In this document: positions 24,437 to 33,558 of the stretch, piece after piece
Numbering within the stretch: the stretch's first letter is position 1
Layout: each line of letters opens with the position of its first letter
Assembly: GCF_007750855.1 (NCBI RefSeq)
Contig: NZ_CP036291.1
Coordinates: forward strand, 1,178,001 to 1,242,000
Source: Pirellulimonas nuda
Lineage (GTDB): Bacteria; Planctomycetota; Planctomycetia; Pirellulales; Lacipirellulaceae
Length of the DNA stretch: 64,000 bases
Direction of reading: 5' to 3'
Position numbers and translations under genes: made by a program
The notes under the pieces: model-generated
Told to the model about the DNA's origin: nothing
The model's input: the letters and a program-made list of their open reading frames with translations, nothing else
The model's database searches: none

Positions 24437-25195
24437 TCAGCCGGCGTCCGCGGCCTCTGCGCCGCCCGGGTGGTTGACAGCGGCGCGCACAGTTGATCCC
24501 AAAATCGTGCGCCGCGCGGCCGCTACGCGCGGCCGCGAAACCACCCCGCCGCGTCCCCCGTCGCACGCCAGCGATCGCACGCCGACCACCGCGGGGCCGA
24601 GCGCCGCCGCGACGCGCAGCGCGTGCTCGTCGAGCCGCCCGGCGAGCACCACGCGCAGCGTCGTGCTGCGCAGCGCAGCGTCGGCGTCGCGCTGGGGCCA
24701 GTGGTCGAAGAGGCTTCCGCGCGACTTGTCGAACGTGTCGATCACGACCCACCCGAGGCCCGCGCCCAGCGCAGCATTCATCACCGACTCAACACTGGGG
24801 CACCCGGCCGCCGCGTGGTCGGCGTAGGCGACCGGGACCACGCGGACCCGCGCAGGGAGCAGGCGTTGGGCCGCGCCCAGCGCGTCGGTCCAATCGTCCA
24901 GCGCCGCCGCGCCCGCCAGCCCCAGCTTGAGCACGCCGACCCCCGGCACGCCCGCCAGCCCCGCCAACCACCGGGGCGCCAACCGCGTCAGCTCTCCGCC
25001 GGCGACCGAGAGCGGGCGGCGCCCGTGCAGGGCGCGTGCGACCGCGCGGACGGCGCCGATCGCGGGGGCGCCCATCGGTCCGCGGGCGGGCTCCTTGACG
25101 TCGATCCAGTCGGCGCCGCCGTCGAGCGCCGCGCGTGCTTCCGACGCACAGCGGACGCTCACCAACAGTTGCGGCCCGGGGGCAGTGGGGGGCAT
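24437..25195 (-). CDS. mfnB: (5-formylfuran-3-yl)methyl phosphate synthase-like (MfnB/DUF556)
   Basis: The 252-residue protein resembles MfnB, which makes the furan precursor of methanofuran from two glyceraldehyde-3-phosphate molecules. Key segments are LLVSVRCASEARAALDGGAD, WIDVKEPARG with the Lys34 Schiff-base candidate, VLKLGLAG and DTFDKSRGSLFDH with a second active-site Lys. In planctomycetes a methanofuran-like cofactor supports H4MPT-linked formaldehyde oxidation. No other C1 genes lie in this window. Confidence 0.82.
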   Translation of the reverse strand: MPPTAPGPQLLVSVRCASEARAALDGGADWIDVKEPARGPMGAPAIGAVRAVARALHGRRPLSVAGGELTRLAPRWLAGLAGVPGVGVLKLGLAGAAALDDWTDALGAAQRLLPARVRVVPVAYADHAAAGCPSVESVMNAALGAGLGWVVIDTFDKSRGSLFDHWPQRDADAALRSTTLRVVLAGRLDEHALRVAAALGPAVVGVRSLACDGGRGGVVSRPRVAAARRTILGSTVRAAVNHPGGAEAADAG

Positions 25196-25461
25196 GGGGT
25201 CTCTTGGAAGGGGCCCGCCGGCCGCGGCGGGGGCGCTCCCCGGGTTCGGGATGCGCCGGTTGTGCGGCCGGGTGGGGTGGGGGTGTGGCGGAAAAGCCAC
25301 GGCGTTTGGCCGCAGCGTCGCCGGGCGTTGCTAGCGGCCTAGGCTTTTTCGCCACACGCTAGCTACGCGCCGCCGTACCGGGCGCAGCCGATAGACGAGA
25401 TTTTACACGACCGCTAGTCTTACCGCCTACGCTCCTCGCGAGTGGCGGAACGATTGAGATC

Positions 25462-27180
25462 ATGAAGGAAAACGGAATGTCGATGGATCCCGAGCACGCT
25501 GGCGACCACCACCACACCCCGGGGGGCGCGCGCACGGCTGTGGTTGTTCCCATCGTCGTGACGATGGCCCTGTACGTCGGCGCCCTGGCGATGGGGTTCC
25601 CGCAACTGGGCACCCAGATGGTGGTCGATGGCGAGGCCGCCCACGCCGCGGCCCACGACGAGCACGCCGCGCTCGATGGGCAAGCAGAGCACTCTGCCAG
25701 CGAGCTCGAGACAGGTGAACCTGCAGGAGTTGAGCAGGAAGCAGCCGAGCACGCAGAGGGCGAGGGCGAGACGCAAGCCGCCGAGCAGCCCCACGAAACA
25801 GAACACCTGACGCCGCCGCCGATCTGGACGGTCGTGCCGTTCGTGCTGCTGCTGGGCGCCATCGCTATCTTCCCGCTGGTGCCCGCCATCGAGCATTGGT
25901 GGGAGTCGAACGTCAGCCGGCTGATCGTCGCCGGGGGCTTGGGGCTGTTGGTGCTGGCCTACTACGGGCTGGTCCACAACGCGCCGATCGAGGGGCACTG
26001 GCCTGCGCACAAGATCGTGGCCCCCAACTCAGGCGGCTTTAACCTCGCGGAGGTCAGCACGGTCCTCGAGAACGCGCTGCTGCAGGAATACATCCCGTTT
26101 ATCGTGCTGCTGTTCAGCCTGTACACCATCAGCGGCGGCATCCGCATCCAGGGCGACCTTCAGGCCAACCCGATGACCAACGCCATCTTTATGCTGGCCG
26201 GCGGCGTCCTGGCGAGCTTCATCGGCACCACCGGCGCGGCGATGCTGCTGATCAGGCCGCTGCTAGAGACCAACCAGGAACGCAAACACGTGGCCCACAC
26301 GGTGGTGTTCTTTATCTTTATCGTCTGCAACTGCGGCGGCTGCCTGCTGCCCATCGGCGACCCGCCGCTGTTCCTCGGCTACCTGCAGGGGGTCCCCTTC
26401 TTCTGGACCCTCGGGCTGTGGCAGGAGTGGGCCGAGTGCGTCGGCATGCTGCTGGTCGCGTACCTGCTGATCGACGAGTACTTCTACTCCCACGAGACCG
26501 AAGCGGACATCACCCGCGACATCCGCCACATCCGCCACCTCAAATACAGCGGCATGGCGCTCAACGTGCCGTTGCTGCTGGGGGTCGTGCTGGCCGTGGC
26601 GTTGCTCGACCCCTCCAAAACGGTCCCCGGCACCCAGTGGCACCCGTGGATGTACCTCCGCGAGATCGCCCAGCTCGCCCTGGTGGCGGTTTCGCTGTGG
26701 TTCGGGAGCCGCGAGGTGCGGATCGCCAACAACTTCAACTTCCACGCGATCGTTGAGGTGGCCGCGTTGTTCGTCGGCATCTTCATCTGCATGCAGCCCG
26801 CGCTGCAGATCCTCAAGATCGAGGGCGCCTCGCTCGGCATCGAGTCGCCGATGCAGTTCTTCTGGATCACCGGGGGCCTTTCCAGCGTGCTGGACAACGC
26901 GCCCACCTACCTGGTGTTTTTCGAGACCGCCCGGGCGCTCCCCAGCGTCGACGGGATCCACCAGATCGCCGGGGTCGACGAGCACCGCCTGGTGGCCATC
27001 AGCCTCGGCGCCGTGTTCATGGGCGCCATGACCTACATCGGCAACGGGCCGAACTTCATGGTCAAGGCCATCGCCGAGAAGTCGGGCGTGAAGATGCCCA
27101 GCTTCTTCGGCTACATGCTGTGGAGCGTCGCCATCCTGCTGCCGATCTTCGGCTTCCTGGCGTGGCGGCACCTGTTGTAG
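25462..27180 (+). CDS. NhaD/CitM-type sodium:proton antiporter with His/Glu-rich loop
   Basis: The 572-residue protein is an ion transporter of the IT superfamily. There are about 11-13 hydrophobic helices; motifs include [39 protein letters not shown] and [20 protein letters not shown], all typical of NhaD/arsenite-type permeases. Between the first helix and the rest, residues about 53-115 form a hydrophilic insert rich in Glu, Ala and His. Starts at 25462, 25477 and 25483 are all possible. The antiporter role is by family; the ion is not proven. Confidence 0.82.
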   Translation: MKENGMSMDPEHAGDHHHTPGGARTAVVVPIVVTMALYVGALAMGFPQLGTQMVVDGEAAHAAAHDEHAALDGQAEHSASELETGEPAGVEQEAAEHAEGEGETQAAEQPHETEHLTPPPIWTVVPFVLLLGAIAIFPLVPAIEHWWESNVSRLIVAGGLGLLVLAYYGLVHNAPIEGHWPAHKIVAPNSGGFNLAEVSTVLENALLQEYIPFIVLLFSLYTISGGIRIQGDLQANPMTNAIFMLAGGVLASFIGTTGAAMLLIRPLLETNQERKHVAHTVVFFIFIVCNCGGCLLPIGDPPLFLGYLQGVPFFWTLGLWQEWAECVGMLLVAYLLIDEYFYSHETEADITRDIRHIRHLKYSGMALNVPLLLGVVLAVALLDPSKTVPGTQWHPWMYLREIAQLALVAVSLWFGSREVRIANNFNFHAIVEVAALFVGIFICMQPALQILKIEGASLGIESPMQFFWITGGLSSVLDNAPTYLVFFETARALPSVDGIHQIAGVDEHRLVAISLGAVFMGAMTYIGNGPNFMVKAIAEKSGVKMPSFFGYMLWSVAILLPIFGFLAWRHLL

Positions 27181-27207
27181 GAGGGGGCTCTCGCGGCGAC
27201 AAAAGAG

Positions 27208-27357
27208 CCTCTCGCAAAGGCGCGGAGACGCAGAGGACGAACGCGGTGTTCGAAGACACAAGCCTCAAAGATCAATCTTCGTGATCAACAGCGATTGACC
27301 ATCGAGGCTTGATCGACTCTCTGCTGATATCTCTGCGTCTCCGCGCCTCTGCGAGAG
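27208..27357. repeat. Family B inverted repeat (CTCTGCGTCTCCGCGCCTCTGCGAGAG)
   Basis: The left arm 27209-27236 and right arm 27331-27357 are near-perfect reverse complements with about 95 bases between. A third, single copy lies at 40046-40073. Confidence 0.85.
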
Positions 27358-27423
27358 ACCGCCCCCTCCGCGTCCCTTGGAACCCGTCTGGGAGTTTCCA
27401 CCCCGGTTCGCTAAACTCTCCCA

Positions 27424-28620
27424 ATGCCCCAAACGAACGACTCCACGCACGACACCATCAACTCCCCGGCGCAGCTCGCCGAGCTGTGCGAGCGGCTCTC
27501 TTCCGCCAAACGGATCGGGTTTGACACGGAGTTCGTCTCCGAAGACACGTTCCGCCCGGAGCTGTGCCTGGTGCAGGTAGCGGCCGACGGCCTGCTGGCG
27601 GTAATTGATCCCTACGAGGTGGGCGACCTCACCCCCTTCTGGCGCCTGCTGGCGGACGGCGACCACGTGACGCTGGCCCACGCCGCGCGGGAGGAAATCA
27701 ACTTCTCGCTGGAGGCCATCGGCGCCCCCCCGGCCAACCTGTTCGACACGCAGCTCGCCGCAGCGTTCTGCGCAGCAGAGTACCCGGCCGCCTACAGCTC
27801 GGTGGTCACCCGCTTCCTCGGCATCCGGCCGGAGAAGGGAGAGCAGCGGACCGACTGGCGCCGCCGGCCGCTCACCACTGATCAAATCAACTACGCCCTG
27901 GAGGACGTCCGCTACCTCGACGCCCTGCACGACGCCATCGGCGGAGAGGTTGAGAAGCTGGGCCGCACCCAGTGGCTGGCGGACGAGACCGCCGGCTTTG
28001 TCCAAGAAGTCACCGAGGCCCGCGGCCGCGAGCGTTGGCGCCGGGTGTCGGGCATCGGAAACCTCGGCCCGCGCAACCTGGCGGTGGTCCGCGAGCTGTG
28101 GCGTTGGCGCCAAGCCGAAGCAGAGCGACGCAACCTTCCACCCAAACGGGTGCTGCGGGACGACCTGATCGCCGAGATCGCCAAACGCAAGCTGTCCAGC
28201 GCCGACAAGATCAAAGCCATCCGCGGCATGCAGCACGGCCAGCTCAAGAAGGCCACCGACGAGATCGCGGCCTGCGTGCAGTGCGGGCTCGAGGCCTCCC
28301 TGGACGGCATCCGGGGCGGCAGCCGCAAGCCGCCACCCCCGCAGTTGAACCTGCTGGGGCAGTTCCTGGCGCCGGCCGTGAACAGCATCTGCCGCGAGCA
28401 AAACATCGCCGCCAGCCTGGTGGGCTCCGCGACCGACCTACGCGAGTTGATCGCAGAACGCCTGGGCTTCGCCTCGCCCGAAGACGACCCCCCCGCGCTC
28501 GCGTGCGGCTGGCGGGCCGAGCTGATCGGCAACCTGATCGACGACCTGCTCGCGGGCAAGACCAGCATCCGCATCAGCAACCCGCGTAGCGAGCACCCGC
28601 TTTCGATCGACGGTCTGTAA
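27424..28620 (+). CDS. rnd: Ribonuclease D-like 3'-5' exonuclease with HRDC domains
   Basis: The 398-residue protein has a DEDDy exonuclease domain followed by an HRDC region (about 210-290) and a second helical part. Exo motifs are Asp34/Glu36 in GFDTEF and Tyr157/Asp161 in YALEDVRYL. The middle acidic residue appears as Glu91 in HAAREEINF where many RNase D proteins have Asp. It trims tRNA and other structured RNA 3' ends. It begins just after a family B repeat and stands alone. Confidence 0.88.
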   Translation: MPQTNDSTHDTINSPAQLAELCERLSSAKRIGFDTEFVSEDTFRPELCLVQVAADGLLAVIDPYEVGDLTPFWRLLADGDHVTLAHAAREEINFSLEAIGAPPANLFDTQLAAAFCAAEYPAAYSSVVTRFLGIRPEKGEQRTDWRRRPLTTDQINYALEDVRYLDALHDAIGGEVEKLGRTQWLADETAGFVQEVTEARGRERWRRVSGIGNLGPRNLAVVRELWRWRQAEAERRNLPPKRVLRDDLIAEIAKRKLSSADKIKAIRGMQHGQLKKATDEIAACVQCGLEASLDGIRGGSRKPPPPQLNLLGQFLAPAVNSICREQNIAASLVGSATDLRELIAERLGFASPEDDPPALACGWRAELIGNLIDDLLAGKTSIRISNPRSEHPLSIDGL

Positions 28621-28675
28621 GCAACCTGGCCGACGACCCATCCTGGGCGCCAAGCCGCCAATCCCCTCTCGAGCC

Positions 28676-28756
28676 AGCCGACGGGCTCCGTCCCGCCGGA
28701 GCGGCTCGATCGAGATAGCGCTCTTGCCCCTGCCGACGGGGCGGAGCCCGTCGGCT
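28676..28756. repeat. Inverted repeat with AGCCGACGGGCTCCGTCCCG arms
   Basis: The arms 28676-28695 and 28737-28756 pair with one mismatch around a 41-base loop, between the convergent RNase D and PEP-CTERM genes. Related single arms are at 11454 and 38902. Confidence 0.8.
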
Positions 28757-28791
28757 AGCGCTGACCGATTACACAGCGTGCCGGGCGCTGC

Positions 28792-29751
28792 CTAGTGCGT
28801 ACCACGCCTGCGGCGGAGGAAGTAGACCCCGGAAACGGCCCCGAGTCCCAGCAGCACGGCGCTGGCCGGCTCTGGCACGACTTCGGTGACGCTGATGTTG
28901 TCGAACACGGTGTAGACCCCTGCGCCGGCCGCGGAGTTAAAGGCGTCGGTCAGCCCGAGCATGATCGAGCCGCCGGCAAATGCACCGCCCGAATTATCAA
29001 AGGTGTTGATGGTGGCGCCGTTAATGCCGAACGAGACCAGGCCGTTGATGCTGGTAATCGAAAACGTCACCCAGCGATTTTGAAAGCCGAACTGCTCAAA
29101 CGGATTATTAGGGTTGCCGGCGCCCGTCGTCACACCGGGGATCGTGCCAAAGGGGATGGAGTCCAGGGAGCCAAGGTTGCTTTGCGACCCAGTATCGGCG
29201 TTGCCGGCGTCTTCGTAGCGGACGATGTCGGTTGCAGAGCCGCCGTCGCCCGTGATCTGCCATGCAAGCCCGTTGCCGTTGGAGACGGAGAACCGGAACG
29301 GGACCTCATCGTCGGGCGCTGCCGTGGCGGGAGACTTGATCGGGCCGGTGAAGGCGCCGAGCGTGACGTACTCAGTCGCGGAGTCCTCGGAACCCGGCAG
29401 AACCCGAAAGTAGACGTCGGCGGAAAGAACGAAGTTGGCGGCGGGCAGGGTTAGCCCGCTGGCGATGATGCCGATCGCCTCGCCCTCGTCTCCGGCGCTG
29501 TTATCGGTCGGGTTTGCGAAGAACTGCACGCCGATGGAGCTTCCTCCTCCGGGTGCGGCCGGGATCCCAGCCGCGCCGTAGTCGAACGCGTAGTCGACCG
29601 ATCCGTCCTGCACGCCGGTTTCCTCATCCACAATGGGCGCCGACCAACGCGTCGAGGCGACTCCGTCGTCAAAGGTTTCAAGGAAAGGGAGTTGTGCTTG
29701 AACCGGCGCGGCTGCCAGCCCCAACAACGCGAACGACTTCCACATTCTCAT
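28792..29751 (-). CDS. PEP-CTERM exported protein
   Basis: The start MRMWKSFALLGLAAAPVQAQ follows GGAGAAG and gives 319 residues. After the signal peptide the protein is a beta-rich, Gly/Asn/Ser-rich domain beginning LPFLETFDDG, which looks like a lectin-like or jelly-roll fold. It ends in VPEPASAVLLGLGAVSG plus an Arg-rich tail, a PEP-CTERM sorting signal. It is therefore predicted to be exported and processed by exosortase. No enzymatic motif is visible. Confidence 0.82.
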   Translation of the reverse strand: MRMWKSFALLGLAAAPVQAQLPFLETFDDGVASTRWSAPIVDEETGVQDGSVDYAFDYGAAGIPAAPGGGSSIGVQFFANPTDNSAGDEGEAIGIIASGLTLPAANFVLSADVYFRVLPGSEDSATEYVTLGAFTGPIKSPATAAPDDEVPFRFSVSNGNGLAWQITGDGGSATDIVRYEDAGNADTGSQSNLGSLDSIPFGTIPGVTTGAGNPNNPFEQFGFQNRWVTFSITSINGLVSFGINGATINTFDNSGGAFAGGSIMLGLTDAFNSAAGAGVYTVFDNISVTEVVPEPASAVLLGLGAVSGVYFLRRRRGTH

Positions 29752-29827
29752 CAGGTCTTCTCCAGTCGAGGAACAACAGGGGTGTTTTCGAGTCGCCTGT
29801 TCGAATTGAGTAACCCGCACAAGGGAG

Positions 29828-31180
29828 TTACCGCTTAAAGAAAAATCGCCGGGTCGCCGGAGCGATCGCTAGGCTTAGAATCAACCAAGCCGAGGGTTCT
29901 GGCACGGAAGAACCCGCGATAGCAGCAGAAGCAGGCATGCCGAAGTTCGCCCTCCAAACGTCGTAGTCGCCGGCGGTGAAGGTGTCTCCGAGCCCGTCCC
30001 TCCAGGTGGTGTAGTCCGCGGCGTCCACGAACCCGTCGAGGTTAAAATCGCCGGGTTGTGTAGTCGAGGACTGCGTCACCAGCACGTTGTCGAACAAAGC
30101 GAACGACAGGTTCAGGTTCGAGCCGGCCCCCGCGAAGAAGTCGACCAGGAACAGAGCGATGCGACCCTCCATGTTCACCGGCACGTCGCCGGCCAGGGGG
30201 TCCACCGTGTTGACGCAAATGTCTTCAGACCCGGCCGAGTCGTCGCAGTCGTCGCCGTCGCCGTCGTCGTCCAGTACGTCGGGAACGCTGTTGTCGACGG
30301 TCCCGATCACCAACACCTGAGACGTGGCGGGGTTGATGACCGAGAATTTGGCAGTTCCCAGTGCAGTGCCCGGCCCTATACCGACGGCTGTGGGATCGAC
30401 CTCGGCCACAATCGTAAGCCACTGAAATCCCGCGGCGCCGGCCGGTTGCGCAACGCCGGCGTTCTGTAGCCCGCCGGTGGCGGCGTCGATGTCGAAAGTC
30501 GGCAAAAACGCCGGCAGATTGATGAGGTCACCGTTGGCCGGGTTGGTGTTCAGGTCGTCCGCATCAATACCCGGCTGGTTACCAAAACCAAAGTCTCTGA
30601 CGGAATATTGGCCGCTAAACGTGTCCATCTCAAAACGGTCTTTCAGCAGGATGTAGTCGCAGTTACCACAGTCGCCGTCGGTGTCTGCAATGAAGCCTGC
30701 GCCGCGTTGAGCGGGGAAGTTGGCGTTCACGTTCCCGGGCAGCGAGTCGCCGACATACATACCCCCGTGGATCGTAGTGCCGACCGCGGCGGGATCCGGG
30801 GGCCAATTCAGCCACATATCGACCTGTACGGAGTACTTGCCGGAGAAGCTTGCGTCGGTGAGCGACAGCGCCGCTTGATCGCGCGGCAGGCCCGTAGTGT
30901 TGGTGCGGAGACGGACGCCGCGCGTCGCTGCATCGGCTACGCCAGAATTTGGCGCCTCAGGGATGCCTAGCGCCGAGTAATCAAACCCAAACACCGCATC
31001 GCTGCCGGCCAGGCCGAAGCTGCCCGTGAGTGACTCAAGGACCCAACCCGAGGTGTTGTCGTCCAGGTCGTCCTGGAACAAGACCTGAGCAGAAGAGGTC
31101 CGGGAGATCGCAAAAAGAGCTACGCCGATCAATAGCGCACGAAGCGCGCTAGGGCGCAGGAAAAACCGGGGGATGGACAT
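29828..31180 (-). CDS. PEP-CTERM exported protein with a dockerin-like pair of Ca loops
   Basis: Starting at MSIPRFFLRPSALRALLIGV the protein has 450 residues. Its beta-rich body starts VLFQDDLDDNTSGW and resembles the adjacent PEP-CTERM protein in layout. It contains an acidic stretch DDDGDGDDCDDSAGSED. Near the C-terminus GDFNLDGFVDAADYTTWRDG and GDYDVWRANFG form a dockerin-like repeat pair, followed by SVPEPSAWLILSLAIA and a basic end. It probably forms an operon or array with the downstream gene 77 bases away. Confidence 0.82.
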   Translation of the reverse strand: MSIPRFFLRPSALRALLIGVALFAISRTSSAQVLFQDDLDDNTSGWVLESLTGSFGLAGSDAVFGFDYSALGIPEAPNSGVADAATRGVRLRTNTTGLPRDQAALSLTDASFSGKYSVQVDMWLNWPPDPAAVGTTIHGGMYVGDSLPGNVNANFPAQRGAGFIADTDGDCGNCDYILLKDRFEMDTFSGQYSVRDFGFGNQPGIDADDLNTNPANGDLINLPAFLPTFDIDAATGGLQNAGVAQPAGAAGFQWLTIVAEVDPTAVGIGPGTALGTAKFSVINPATSQVLVIGTVDNSVPDVLDDDGDGDDCDDSAGSEDICVNTVDPLAGDVPVNMEGRIALFLVDFFAGAGSNLNLSFALFDNVLVTQSSTTQPGDFNLDGFVDAADYTTWRDGLGDTFTAGDYDVWRANFGMPASAAIAGSSVPEPSAWLILSLAIAPATRRFFFKR

Positions 31181-31532
31181 CAGCCTGAATCCTTCGAGGG
31201 CGATACGCGAAGGCAGAGGCAGGCAGCTCATCTGCTGCACCGCCGCCACACTCCGCTTAAACAAACGCACGTTCGCCTGAACTCTGTCCAACCGCAGGTC
31301 ACCTTAGAGTAAAAAAACTTAACGTCAACGAACTTCTGACTCGCGTGCGCCGGAGTGAGAAACCGCTGCGCGAATGTGTGAATCGCTGCAGCTCTGCATC
31401 GGTATACTCGTTTGCGGTTGGATCTTCGCGCGATTCGCAATGAGCGGCCGTGCGGGAAGAGGCAGGCGTTTTACACCCTGAGAGGCGCTCGCTGATTTCG
31501 CGTGCGCATCGCTTCCCCCTCTGGAGACCGCT
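31181..31532. other. Divergent intergenic region, no gene seen
   Basis: This 352-base gap separates a PEP-CTERM gene on the minus strand from the DUF1559 gene on the plus strand. It contains an A-rich run (GTAAAAAAACTTAACG near 31308) and a TATACT hexamer near 31403 that could be a -10 element, but I find no convincing -35. No RNA or coding feature is supported. Confidence 0.4.
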
Positions 31533-32657
31533 ATGCGCTCGGTTAGTTTCAGGAACCCGCATCGGTTGTCCGCATTCACGCTCGTTGAGCTGCTTGTGGT
31601 GATCGCCATTATCGGGATCTTGGTCGCTCTGCTGCTGCCCGCCGTTCAAGCCGCCCGCGAAGCTGCCCGGCGCGTGAGCTGCCAAAGCAACGTCAAGCAG
31701 ATCGCACTGGCGAGCCTAAATTACGAATCCGCGCGGGGAGGGCTACCGTCGTTTTCCAAGTTTGGCGAACTCCCCTTCGGCGACGACTTGTTCGTCGGCC
31801 CCACCGACAGCGGCTCCTCACAAGGGGGGCTCATGTACAGTTGGGTGGTTTCGATCTTGCCTCAAATCGAAGAGCAGGCGCTTTACGATCAATTCGATCT
31901 TGATCTGCCGGTCGACAATCAGGTGCGGGGCGGCGTCCAGATTGATCCTCAGGCCACGCCGATCGCCTCGATGCTTTGCGCCTCCGATCAGGCCTCCCAG
32001 CGATTCTACCAAGACGCAAGCAAGAACTTTGGAAGGAGGTTCGCGCGATCGAACTACGCCGCCTACGTGAGCCCGATCCACCTGGAGTGTCTCCGACACT
32101 ACCCAGGCGCTATTGCGGAGATCGAACAGCCGCTCCGTAAGCTCGTCGACGGAACAAGCCACACGATCGCCTTCGCAGAAGTGCGCACGCGAGAAGACCC
32201 GACCGACGAGCGCGGCGTGTGGGCGCTCAACTTGGCCGGCGCGTCGCTGCTGGCCTTCGACATGCACAACAGCGCGAAGATCACCGGCGGCAGCGTCGCC
32301 ACGGCTTGCAGCGGAGACGTACGCAAGCGGGGGACCAAGCCCTATTCACCCGCCCAGCAGAGCGCCGGCGGGGACGACTCTACTAAGACGCCCAACCTGG
32401 TCGCGAACACCAACAGCGGCCTGATCCCGGAAGAGCTGCGCACCTGCCCGGCCGACGCAAGGTTTGAGGGCATGGGATGCCGCGCCAGCGGATCCAGCGG
32501 TTACGCGGCGCCACGCAGCCTGCACCCGGGGGGGGTCAACTCCGCGTTTGTGGACGGCAGTGTGCAGTTCCTGCCGGACGACGTCGATCCGTGGCTGATG
32601 GCTCGCTATATCAGCATCAACGACGGCGAGACCGACATCGAAGGCCAGACGAACTAG
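31533..32657 (+). CDS. DUF1559 prepilin-like protein
   Basis: The 374-residue protein has the type IV prepilin-like N-terminus [20 protein letters not shown], with a Phe-Thr-Leu-Val-Glu methylation context and a long hydrophobic helix. The typical [14 protein letters not shown] and SCQSN follow. The C-terminal signature is [18 protein letters not shown], the planctomycete DUF1559 (H-x-DG) motif. These proteins are massively expanded in planctomycetes and are presumed pseudopilins or surface proteins. GGAG lies nine bases before the ATG. A small membrane-protein gene follows 71 bases later. Confidence 0.93.
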   Translation: MRSVSFRNPHRLSAFTLVELLVVIAIIGILVALLLPAVQAAREAARRVSCQSNVKQIALASLNYESARGGLPSFSKFGELPFGDDLFVGPTDSGSSQGGLMYSWVVSILPQIEEQALYDQFDLDLPVDNQVRGGVQIDPQATPIASMLCASDQASQRFYQDASKNFGRRFARSNYAAYVSPIHLECLRHYPGAIAEIEQPLRKLVDGTSHTIAFAEVRTREDPTDERGVWALNLAGASLLAFDMHNSAKITGGSVATACSGDVRKRGTKPYSPAQQSAGGDDSTKTPNLVANTNSGLIPEELRTCPADARFEGMGCRASGSSGYAAPRSLHPGGVNSAFVDGSVQFLPDDVDPWLMARYISINDGETDIEGQTN

Positions 32658-32728
32658 CCGGCCGACGTCGCTGGCGGTGTTGAGTCGGTTGTAGAGCGCC
32701 CCTTTAGGTCCGTTGTAGAGAGAGTTTG

Positions 32729-33106
32729 ATGAAGCAAGTCTTGCCTATGGCGCTGATCGCTCTCGGAGTGGTTTTGGTTGGCGCGTCGTTCTTGCTTCCG
32801 ATGATGTCCTCGCCGCGCGCTGCGCTCGATCCGGCCGAGTACGACGAGCTCGAGATGCTGGAGGACAAAGTGGTCGCTCTCTACCAGCAGATTGAACGCG
32901 TCAAATCCCGCACCGGCCAAACCGCCAAGGCCGAGGAGGCGTCCGCCGGGTATAACCTAGCGGTCGAGCAGCGTGACGCCCTGCGGGCCAAGCTGGAGTC
33001 CGGTATCGAAGGCCCCAAGACTACCGCGTCGATCCTGTTTTACTCTGGCCTTGGTAGTCTCGCCGCGGGCGCGATCGCGGCCGTCGTCATGAAACGCGAG
33101 GTGTGA
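32729..33106 (+). CDS. Hypothetical membrane protein with coiled-coil middle
   Basis: The 125-residue protein has an N-terminal hydrophobic helix (VLPMALIALGVVLVGASFLL) and a C-terminal one (ASILFYSGLGSLAAGAIAAV). A charged, coiled-coil-like segment lies between (DELEMLEDKVVALYQQIERV). It follows the DUF1559 gene closely and may share its transcript. I recognise no family. Confidence 0.65.
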   Translation: MKQVLPMALIALGVVLVGASFLLPMMSSPRAALDPAEYDELEMLEDKVVALYQQIERVKSRTGQTAKAEEASAGYNLAVEQRDALRAKLESGIEGPKTTASILFYSGLGSLAAGAIAAVVMKREV

Positions 33107-33157
33107 TCCGCTCTTAGGTCACACAGGCGAAAGCTGGCTCCGGTTGCCGCAAGCCGC

Positions 33158-33508
33158 CTAGTCAAACCACTCATCCGTTTCGTCAAAGGCCGGCACCGGC
33201 ACGTTTAGCACCCGCAGTGGCCCGGCCGACGGCACCGCCCGGTGGCGGCACCCTGGTTTGATCAGCACGGAAGTGCCCGCCACGATTGGAAATGATTGGC
33301 CGTCGAGCTCGATCGTCCCTTCCCCCTCCAGCACGTAGTACAGCTCGGTCAGACGCTTGTGGTAGTGGGTGCGAGAGTTTGCCGTCACCTCAACCACGTG
33401 CATCGACGCGACGCCGTCTGGGTCTTCCACGAACGCGCGACGCGTCTGACCGCAGGGGCAGGGGACGGGCGGAGCGTCGTTCAGTTGAGTGATGGCGTAG
33501 CGGGGCAT
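33158..33508 (-). CDS. Cupin-domain protein
   Basis: Start MPRYAITQL gives 116 residues. It is a single small beta-barrel cupin with motif 1 THYHKRLTELYYVLEGEG (two His and Glu as metal ligands, third His later) and motif 2 SVLIKPGCRHRAV. Many such proteins are metal-dependent dioxygenases or isomerases or bind small molecules; no substrate is suggested here. It sits 50 bases downstream of the OYE gene in the same direction. Confidence 0.85.
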   Translation of the reverse strand: MPRYAITQLNDAPPVPCPCGQTRRAFVEDPDGVASMHVVEVTANSRTHYHKRLTELYYVLEGEGTIELDGQSFPIVAGTSVLIKPGCRHRAVPSAGPLRVLNVPVPAFDETDEWFD

Positions 33509-33558
33509 GGCAATGGGCCTAAGGGGGACGCTCGACACAACCCCGGGGTCTGGCTAGC

